A stretch of DNA of 64,000 nucleotides from Blattamonas nauphoetae (Eukaryota > Preaxostyla > Oxymonadida): contig JARBJD010000020.1 in NCBI GenBank assembly GCA_033064195.1, positions 124,001-188,000 on the forward strand, given 5' to 3'. Positions within the stretch are counted from its first letter, which is position 1. The number at the start of each line of letters is the position of its first letter. Position numbers and translations under genes: made by a program. The notes beneath the pieces are model-generated. The model was not told the origin of the DNA and did not search any database. It saw only the letters and a program-made list of their open reading frames with translations. Positions 55,530 through 64,000 of the stretch are shown here, one piece after another.

Positions 55530-56249
55530 CGACCCTGGGTATCGCTCGCCACTCTTAAGTGGTTTGACAACTCACATCATGTTCTCACCATTTCTTCACA
55601 ATTTCGTTCACAAAAATGATCGAGAGAGGTGTCAAAAAAGCCAGATTCAAGCAAACTGCGACAAACATGCTGCGGATGACTCGTTGAAAAACAGCTTTTC
55701 TTGTTGCTTCTGATTGGATGGCGTGTTTTTGAATCAGTTGTTCTCGATGAGCCGAGTATTGGACGGGAACCACGCGTTGATACTCCGGTGATCTCCTCAT
55801 CAACCCCCAAAGACTTTGCCTTTGGCCAATCATGGAAGATTCGCCGTCCGTTCCTAAAAACGCGAAGAGATTTTGGAGTTATTGAAGAAGATTGTTGATG
55901 AATGTGAAATGGTCTGTTCCCTTTCCACCTGAGTTAGTTTTTTCAAGACTCGACCCCCTTTTTATTCTTTTGATCAATCCATTTCGCTCTGACTAAGAAA
56001 TCTTGAGTGGGCAAAGTTTATGTCTTGTGTTTCTAATAAGATGGGTGGATCAACCCACCATTCATTTTCGAATCTTCGAAAAGTCAATCGTGACTCTTTC
56101 AACCATAATGGCAAGCATGAAAGGTTTTGATTCAGAAAACAAGACTCAGATTCGATGACCCTTCAATCAATTCTATCCGAAAACGAAGTGGATCAGATTG
56201 CGTTTGTTGAAGGTACTACTCTCATCAATCTCATTTTTCTCAAGATTGT

Positions 56250-58218
56250 GTGGAAGAATTCATTCCTTGTGATGACTATTGCTCGGAAGTGCAAGATGAA
56301 ACTATGGAATGGTTGAACAATAATCCACACTCAAAGGTGAGAGATGCAACAGACAAACAATCGATGCAAATATGCAAGCATAAAACTCCACGGAGAAGAG
56401 ACACGTATCACCGATCAAAGAACATCTGGGTACGGTCAGATGACTCCATTAACTCTCAAGACTCTTCCTCAGACGAACAATCATCATCCGACCATTCTCT
56501 ATCTCCATGTCGCACATGGATTTCTGTCTCATCTCTGGAGGGTCAAGAAATCTTGAATCAATTGCGAAAGTATCCTTTTCCCAAAACTTTGCAGAGAACC
56601 GATGACGACGCCAATTCATCTCTCATTGGTGCTTTTCAGCTCTTTGAATACCATCGTCTGATTTTTGAGTCAAAATACTCACTCTATTCGCAATTCAACA
56701 CAATATTTCCGGGTCTCATTTCACACACTTGGTTCTCCTCACACACAACGAATCTCAGCCTTCCAAAAAATCGAACAGATTTATGTGAACTTTGTGAAGC
56801 AGTTTCACAACTTCAAGAAAAGCACAGACGAAGTGTCCCTACACAGATTCAACACAATGAGTATGACGATGATTTGATTCGTCAATTTGAGATACATGTC
56901 CACAAGTATCACACTCAGCGCTCAATACACAACGAACAAAAAGCTATCCTCAAACCTTTCAACGCAGTCATCATCGCAGAGTACAAACAAAATCTCTTTT
57001 GACCACTCTCAAGAAATCAGCTTGGGCACTCGTTTTTTGAACGCCATCCTGTAGTCGCTTTCGAGGTTGTCGTGTACCTCTGTGATGGAGACGGTCGACG
57101 ATTCAAACGATATTTCACGTTCCTCAGCAAGAATACTAACAAACAATGTTTCGATATCATAAGCGCTCTTCGGAGGGTATTCACACACCCAACACTGAGT
57201 CAGATACGATTTGTCGAGTTCTGGTCGGATGGAGGCTCCAATTTTCAGAGTTCTGAAACACTTCACGCACCAACTGTCGCGTTTCCAAGAGAGCGGATGG
57301 AGGTCTCTAGAACCGAACTAACAGTGGCTGTCAACTTCTTCGAAGCTGGGCACGGCAAGAACGAGGTTGACAGCCTATTCGGAGTTCTAGCCCAGCTTCT
57401 GAAACGAGACCTTCCGCAACTCGGTCTAACCTCTTTGTCAGATTTGGTTTCATTTTTTCGACTGAACACCCTAAATCTGGACATGCGGAAACCGGACAAT
57501 CTTAAGCAACATTTTATCGTTGAGTGTGGTTTTCTCTCTTTTATTTATCTTTAGATACGATAAATCATACGAATTTCAGGATCCCTGTCACCTCATCATC
57601 AAGGAGGTGAAATCATGTCTTCGGTATGAAGTACGAAATGGTTTGCTTTATGGATCCGAAACATCAGCAGAATCAGCACAGAGTGTCATCAAACTATGGA
57701 AAAAACGTCCACCAACCCAACTTGTAACGGCGCAGAACGCTTGTCTCTCCACTGTGACAACAGTTCCATCGAGTGGGTACACAGACAGTGTGCAGAGGCA
57801 AATCGACAGGCTTGAAGGACAACTTTCATTTTCTATCCCTTCACAAAAAGAAACAACCCGGGCACAGCCAATCAAACGATCAACAAGTTCAGCACAACCA
57901 TCGAAAGAAACGAAGTGGAATGTTGTTGTCTGTCGTCCTTCGACCATTATTTACCATCCGCTGAGATGTGTACAGACTGACAAAACGAATCAACTTCATC
58001 ACCACCCACAAAAGTCAGAAAGAACGAAGCGAAAGTCTCCGCCAATATTGGAGTTGGACGACAGCGTGGAGGACGAAGGACATCTATTTTCTGGTTGGTA
58101 CGTTTGGAAATGTGTTGAGAAGCAAGAAGAAAGTGTGACGAGAGACTGTTGGACGGAAGGTGGGCGAAATACAAAGGACTGTGACGATTTAGATGAAGAC
58201 TCATCCTCTTCTGTTTGA
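56250..58218 (+). pseudogene. DDE-type transposase with HGK motif, nearly whole
   Basis: Frame 56250-57554 is open except for one in-frame TGA at 57000-57002. An intron of about 60 bases near 57520-57580 probably joins it to the frame ending at 58218. Motifs in order: CELCEAVSQLQEKHR with a later HVHKYHTQ (zinc-binding C2H2-type knuckle), IIAEYKQN where relatives have an Asp, WSDGGSNFQSSE (second catalytic Asp), FFEAGHGKNEVDSLFGVL (the HGK motif with Glu/Asp) and HLIIKEVKSCLRYEVRNGLL. The same HGKxxxD layout occurs in a DDE superfamily widespread in animals (family name not certain). About 650 residues; the basic Ser-rich tail may be element-specific. Confidence 0.6.
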
Positions 58219-59370
58219 AGTATTGATGATGTCCACGCGATTTGTGAAGAATTAAACAAGGATTTCACTGGAACCGACATCAGCACTTGTTTTGGAGTCG
58301 ATCGAGACCACCCACAACGACAGACATATCATCTCTCGCTCCTCCCTCCCCTTTCCACCATCCTCAAACTGCATCTCATTCCCACTCGCTCTCCAACACA
58401 CAATCGAAGACGAACTCCACAGCCTGACCATCGCTCAGATGAAAAATCTCCCCTGCACCTCATTCGTCGCCTGGCTGATGCCTGCTCTTCGCCACTCCAT
58501 CACGTTCCTCAATCCACTCCAAAGATGCATCGAACGTAAAATGGTTTTTATAGATTCAGCGCTATAGGAGTGTTTACGAACGGCCTTGGTGTCGTTTCTA
58601 GAGCTTTTCACCACCCTCTGAATTGAATATATTGATAGAACGAGAAGATCTTTCAAGATGAAGTGGAATTCCAACAAACCTCTCTCCTGATGTTTCTTTT
58701 TTTCCTTTCCTTTTGATCTGAGCGAGACGACGATGATTCTAAAGACTGTACATGATAAGTTGAGGAAATTCGGGTTTCTGAACTTCACGGTCTCGTCAGC
58801 AGAACAGAAAAGTTTTTCAGATGTGACATTTTGAGTTGCCATTCTTTCTTTCCCCCGACTCGCCTTTTGAGTCGGGGAGTCGGTGTCGTCCATTCGGGGA
58901 GTCGGGGGCAGTCACAAAAAGGTTCCCTCGTCGAGAATTTTTGGTGAATTGTGTTTAGACCCAAACCAACCAAAGTTGAATTTTGATAATTCAACCTTGT
59001 CCTGATCACGTTTTTCATCCCAAAACAATCCTTCATTTCATTCATAAATGAAACAAATGTGTGATTTTGCAAACACAATACATGAAATGGAGGCGATTGA
59101 ATGATGATCGAGAAAAGACTGGCGACTTCGTTTGAGCTTTTTCACTGCTTCTTTCTCACGAGATCAGTCTTTTCAACTGTTTTTCACAATTGAGAAGACT
59201 TGTAAAATGATTTGAAACAAATTGGTTTAGACATGTGAAATTTTTATTTCAGGACACTAGTCCCACTTTGAACGAACGATATACATTTGATTTTAAAGAT
59301 AGAAGAAAACGACTTGGAAGAACTTCTGATGACTAATCAAAGATCAATGATAGTGTGAATTTGTCTTAAA
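58219..59370. other. Mostly non-coding, GAGTCGGGG repeats
   Basis: The plus-strand frame 58292-58567 resembles the helical host family only in composition. GAGTCGGGG words cluster at 58857-58910. Nothing complete. Confidence 0.3.
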
Positions 59371-60239
59371 ATGAAAACGGAAGATCAAGCTCTGATCGCC
59401 CTCCCAACGCACATCCTCCACCACAAGAACATTGGTATTGGTTCACTCCCACAAATGTCTGTCCATCGCCACCTTGTCATTCACCAAACTGAAAAAGGAT
59501 GGATAGAAAAGGGGAAATTTGTGGACATTATCAAGAAACATACTGTTCCGGCAATTTAATCGGGTCAAAGAAGAAATGTTGCGAGAGGAATTCGAAAAAG
59601 AAATGAAAGATCAATATGTCGCGCTCTAATCGTTTTGGATGGCAACCCCTGGATCTGGGCGTCAATGTTGCGTTCAAATCTGCGCTTGCTGGCCTTGAAT
59701 TTTCACCCAAGCAAAGTACATTCTCGCAGGTTGGGACATATCAGGCTGATTTATTGAGAAACATTATAAACAAATTTTGGAGGAGCTTGACCAAGTCGGT
59801 GGGGTCCCACCTTGAGAGGGTTCAGCCCTGGTGGTGGGATTCATCAAGTATTGCTTCTGAAACAGATTTTGAGACAGAGGAAGACTGCAATGTGGAGGTA
59901 GGTGGTTCCAACATTGAAGAGTGCAAACTCCAAGTTCACAGTGGACCAGGCAGATCCGCACCCCAGCAAGGTTCCTGCCAGCAAACAGTCCAGAGAATGG
60001 AAAACAGGCCAAATTTCAAACGAACAAACCGAGATGTGTCGATTTTTCAACTTCAGGCGGTGACCGAATCAGTCCCCAACATTTCAATCCCAGCATTCCC
60101 TACAACTTCAACCCACCTCAAACGACACGTTGAAAGGAGAAGACACTTCATTACTCTCCAGTATCTCGACAATCGCATTCCTTTCAGTATTTTGCTCACC
60201 TCACCACTCAGAGACTCCTTTTCACACGTCAGGTCATGA
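59371..60239 (+). pseudogene. pogo-like transposase fragment
   Basis: TEKGWIEKGKFVDIIKK followed after a gap by GWQPLDLGVNVAFKSALAGL, the QPLD-G-N-FK motif near the C terminus of pogo/DDE_1 transposases. The remaining tail is Gln/Ser-rich. Two frames; the central catalytic part is missing. Confidence 0.55.
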
Positions 60240-61854
60240 TTGATCTGGGCTCATTTCGTCGCGAAGCAAATGATTGCCAATCATCTCTTCACAGACTCGT
60301 TTTAAAAACTGATCACTGTCCTCAACAGTTTCCACCATTGTTCGACACTTGATCGAGTTCAACAGTGTGGTTTTTTCTCTGTGATGTTGGATATTTCTCA
60401 GGATCGAACGCTTACCAAACAACTCTCTGTTCTTATTCAGTTCTGTAGCGAGAATGGTTTGGTGGAAACATTTCTTCTGTTTTCAACTTATTGTTGTGTA
60501 GATACCATGAAATTATGTCACAAGCCAGAATCAATGCTAAAACACAAGAACACACCCTTCCCCGATACTGGAATCTCAAAGAATTGAAAACCAAAACAAA
60601 ACAATATCCTCCGCGTTGGTCTTCTGGAAGAGAGACAGCTCTACTCTACACCACCATCACCAACCGCATGCGATGAGAAAGTTGTCTGAGGATGAAGTCA
60701 TTTGTAATTGAACGAAATTTTGCAGTAGTAGACTTTTCCGATGGTTGTGATGAACTCGCACCTCAGTGAGTGGATCCCGATCTTCTGACGATTAGAATGG
60801 ATCTTAGTATAGATGCAAACAGTTTGGCGATGCAACACACGGATTTAAAACAAAATACATTCGGAACGATGGAGTTCTTCCGAGTTGTTTATTCGTTTTC
60901 AGTTCCTCTTGGTCATGAGCTTGGCCATGTTCTACAATTCTTGGAATCTACTTTCCTGGCAAACGGCAAATCTCCAATAGTACGGACTATCGAAAAGGCA
61001 TACATGAAGCGCTACGGGTATTTGCTCAACCCGCTGGTCTATGAACTGGTCCGAAGAGCGGAAGAAATTCTTGCTAAAATGACGCCTCCAAGTCGCATCA
61101 CACCCTTTGAACCTGCCAATCAAGGATTTGACCAGTGGTTTGATGATGTATTTCGGTCACGGGTTCAGAAAAGCTCTCCAGAGACAAGTCCACAACACTG
61201 GAATCAGTAGAAGCCATTAAATCTAGGAAAATTGAACGGATATCTGGCATATTCCGACTTGAAGGTTAGATTTCGAGAAACGGTCCTCAAAAAGTGGTGA
61301 TTTCAGTACTACCGAGGTTCAAAAACCCACGTTTTTTTGTCATTCCTCCACATATATTGGATATTTCGACTTCAAACTTATTAGAAATAGATGTTTCATC
61401 ATCAAAAACTGAAACTAGGGAGTTTTTTTTGAACACCAGTAAATAGACCAGACATCAATCGAAAGAAGATTGAACAATTAAAACAAAGAGGCAAGTTTCA
61501 TCTTGAGATCTCATTTGAGTATTGAGAAATAGTCTTCAGAAACGCGTCTTTTTCGCCTTCCAATCCACCACCCCAGCTTGAGGGGTGGTGATCCACCAGA
61601 TAGCTCAGGGCAGGGCCAAGAACTAGGGGCTCAAGAAAGCACGAGAAGAGCTCCAGATAGCTTGAACCAGCTACTACACCAAACAAAGAGGATTTCACAA
61701 AAGTCAATGACATGGAAGATCAAAATTTGAAGGAGGAAAGAGAACCAGCAGGAAAGTTTTGAATGAAGCAAACCAAGCGGAGAAGAAATAAAGTCCGATT
61801 TAAAGATGTTGATACATCTTGAAGAGGATGAACAATGATAGAATGAGATGAACA
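60240..61854. other. Unrecognised, with one 146-codon frame and a hairpin
   Basis: The frame at 60770-61210 (EKAYMKRYGYLLNPLVYELV) has host-like composition but no known motif. A perfect hairpin CACCACCCC-N7-GGGGTGGTG lies near 61568-61592. No RNA family is recognised for it. Confidence 0.3.
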
Positions 61855-62823
61855 TTGATTGAATCAGATGCATCCAACCTGGAACTGACGGAACTCTTAG
61901 TTCTGTTGTCAATCATTCAGTCGAGAATCTCAACAGTGATTCCGAAGTCGAAACCGAGGGGAAGGCCTCCTCAACTAGTTTTGTTCGACGGACAGCTGGT
62001 CGCGAAGACATCGATTCCGATTGTGACAACAAAGCCCCATTCACGTTGGCAACTTACTCGCACGAGAGATCAGACGATAAAGGAAGAGCCAATCGGAAGA
62101 TATGGAAGACCTCACTATCTCTCAGGATCTGAGCAGTTTGAGCTGCTCATTCGGATTTTAGTTCGTTCACAAATGAACTTATCACCAACTTACCGCAAAA
62201 TTACTGGCATTGCTCGAGAAATTCGAGCTGGTCGATCTGGTGCATCACCTCTGTCTATCGTTGATCGCGCCCATTCGCGAATCATACCTCGTTTACCTCA
62301 CATTCAGCCTTTCTTTCTCACTTTGGAGAAACATCGAAAACAACATCAATATCCCCTTCACCGCATCTTCCCATCCGATGTCGATATGAACCTCCTCGCA
62401 AATAATCTACCCCATGACTTCTGTTTTCTCCAGATCCACACGGGCTGGATGAATAAAACATTATATTGTTCCATTCTTCTGCCCTCGGTAGTCTCCGAAA
62501 TTCAAAGGCGAAAGGAGAAACTACAGGATCAAAACACTCGTGAACTGTTGCTTTTCGACGGCCACAGCAGTTGTATGGACAGGAAGCTGTAGATAGAGTT
62601 TGTTGCGCCTGGAATCGATTCCCTTTGTCTTCCTTCCAACACGTCATCAATCACCCAGCTACTCGACCAACGCGTCGGTATCTTTCGCTCTCCTCTCGCC
62701 AACTCAACTCCTTCGAAATGCAATCATAAACCTGGATCTTTCAGAAAAATCTGATGAGACGTTGATGGACTTTATTGGTGATAGTTCTGACAGAAAGGTG
62801 CCGAAATTCATTAACCCGCTATA
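61855..62823 (+). pseudogene. pogo-like transposase, better preserved
   Basis: Helix-turn-helix text YLSGSEQFELLIRILVRSQM and NLSPTYRKITGIAREIRAG, then a CENP-B-like linker, then LLLFDGHSSCMD (DGHSS motif) and, in a second frame after a stop at 62590, APGIDSLCLPSNTSSITQLL (the LP..TS motif). The first two thirds are open from 61855 to 62592. Parts of the catalytic core between the linker and DGHSS are shorter than usual. Confidence 0.6.
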
Positions 62824-63309
62824 AATCGAGCTTTTTTCTGGGAAATGTTGTTTTGGTGAAGAAATAATTCTGACAAAAATGTGGTGCTAAAGACCCATTA
62901 TTAGATGTATCTTGACAAAAGTCAGTAAAGAATAGTTGACAGACCTATTGTGAGTTTTACTGAGTTAAATTGGGTTGACAGGACAAAAATTTCGTTTTCC
63001 CATTATTCATTTGGAGAAACAGGGGCAGAAAGGTACAAGCGATCTCAACTTAGAAGAGCTGTCCCTCGCGCAAGTATAACCTCTCACGTCGTTTACATTG
63101 TATTTTCGCTGTTTTTGTTGATTTGTTCTTGAAAAGGCATAAATGAGTGACCAAAGTCACAATCAAGCGCTTTTCGGGCGGATCATCTCGACCCTCTCAC
63201 CTTTCCATCACTCTCTCTCATTGTGTGTTTTCTTTAATATTCTTCATTTTGATGACATTTTAAGTACCACACCACAAACTGCACCAGAAACATCCCAACA
63301 AAGAAAACG
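62824..63309. other. Non-coding stretch before the last element
   Basis: No gene seen. Terminal repeats of the following Harbinger-like gene were looked for here but not recognised. Confidence 0.3.
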
Positions 63310-63315
63310 AACAAT

Positions 63316-64000
63316 ATGCCGATGGATGAAGATTCGATTGTGGAGGCAGCCAGAAAGCTTGCAGAAAGAAGCGAACTATTTGACAGAAAAATACTAAATG
63401 TCATTCCTCGACCAATACCTGAAGAAATACCAAGTGGAAAAAAGTGGGAATCACATGAAAAAATGGTCTCTCTAATATTTACAGCTCCATCCAAATATTA
63501 CCAACTGAATCCCACTGAAAGTTTAAAGCATTTGTGACAGAACTGCACGAAAAGGACCGAGACCATCTCTGACAATCACTGATCATCTTGTGCTGTATCT
63601 CCAATGGCTGATGGGCAATGAAACGATCGAACGGATCTCGTCGATGATGAAGCTGTCACCATCAATGGTTGCCAGCGGGATTTCATTCATCAGAGACAAG
63701 CTTATTGAGGTTGCTCAACGAGAAATGGCGATGAGGAGATGCAGACTTCTCATTCCTGACAATCAACAGTTCAGGAATGTGGCTTTTCTTGTCGATGCAA
63801 CGACCATCCCAATCGAAATCCCTTCTGGAACATTCAACGAGATCAAGAAGTGGTTCGATGGACACCACAAGATGTACAGAATGAAGGTGCTTGTCGGTGA
63901 AATGGCTACTCCACCGTTCGAGGCAGACATTGTGAGCCAACTGGTCGAAGGGAGCATCTCTAAACTGGCGACAAAGGACACATCGGTGTGTCGGATGAGA
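63316..64000 (+). pseudogene. Harbinger-like (DDE_Tnp_4) transposase, runs off window
   Basis: From 63316 MPMDEDSIVEAARKLAERSE to a stop at 63537, then in the next frame GPRPSLTITDHLVLYLQWLM, an HTH (IERISSMMKLSPSMVASGIS) and VAFLVDATTIPIEI with GHHKMYRMKVLVG, the DGT..I..P/HK.Y..K pattern of HARBI1-type nucleases with the first catalytic Asp as VDA. The frame stays open to the window end. A single shift near 63530 separates the two parts; a tiny intron cannot be ruled out. Confidence 0.65.

Overview
The window looks like gene-dense, transposon-rich nuclear DNA of a unicellular eukaryote. Coding genes carry many very short GT-AG introns: those I could place by reading frame are mostly 32-76 bases, with a few outliers. 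TAA, TAG and TGA all end genes, so the code is standard. Secreted hydrolases, a very large armadillo-repeat protein, and decayed members of amplified families of kinase-tail and helical-repeat proteins suggest a Preaxostyla flagellate (oxymonad, Blattamonas-like). That placement is inference from recalled family style, not a database result.

Left part (1-9.2 kb): the 3' part of a TBC1D19-type Rab-GAP gene with eight introns resolved; a secreted cathepsin B-like protease without the usual occluding loop; a 2.5 kb TIR element with a second element inside it; a secreted GH13 alpha-amylase; a RING-H2 protein; and an 845 bp palindromic MITE.

Middle (9.2-39.4 kb): a roughly 2,650-residue armadillo-repeat gene on the minus strand. 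Its first exon is split by a 3.6 kb hAT-type element with a perfect 8 bp target-site duplication; the exon reads in frame across the insertion once the element and one duplication copy are ignored. Next come a partly resolved plus-strand gene, a small coiled-coil gene, and two paralogues of one helical family (one broken, one intact). A second hAT-type element (5.8 kb, perfect 8 bp TSD) lies between the paralogues and itself holds a TTAA-flanked element. Then follow a 1,618-residue disordered protein and a complete six-exon serpin with signal peptide and reactive loop, both on the minus strand. The two hAT elements carry remnants of host-like genes (kinase tail, Kelch repeats) and no recognisable transposase.

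Right part (39.7-64 kb): two adjacent inverted-repeat structures. The first has 686 bp arms carrying the 5' exons of a host-like gene around a core with hAT-like and OTU-protease-like coding pieces. The second has 445 bp arms carrying a tandem repeat and a tRNA-like Pol III unit around a coiled-coil gene region. By eye the arms of each pair show no mismatch. The rest is a transposon graveyard: pogo-like (three), Merlin/IS1595-like, hAT, a transposase with an HGK motif, a Harbinger-like gene running off the window end, and a fossil piece of a viral-type primase-helicase.

No promoter or poly(A) signal is called; nothing seen was specific enough.
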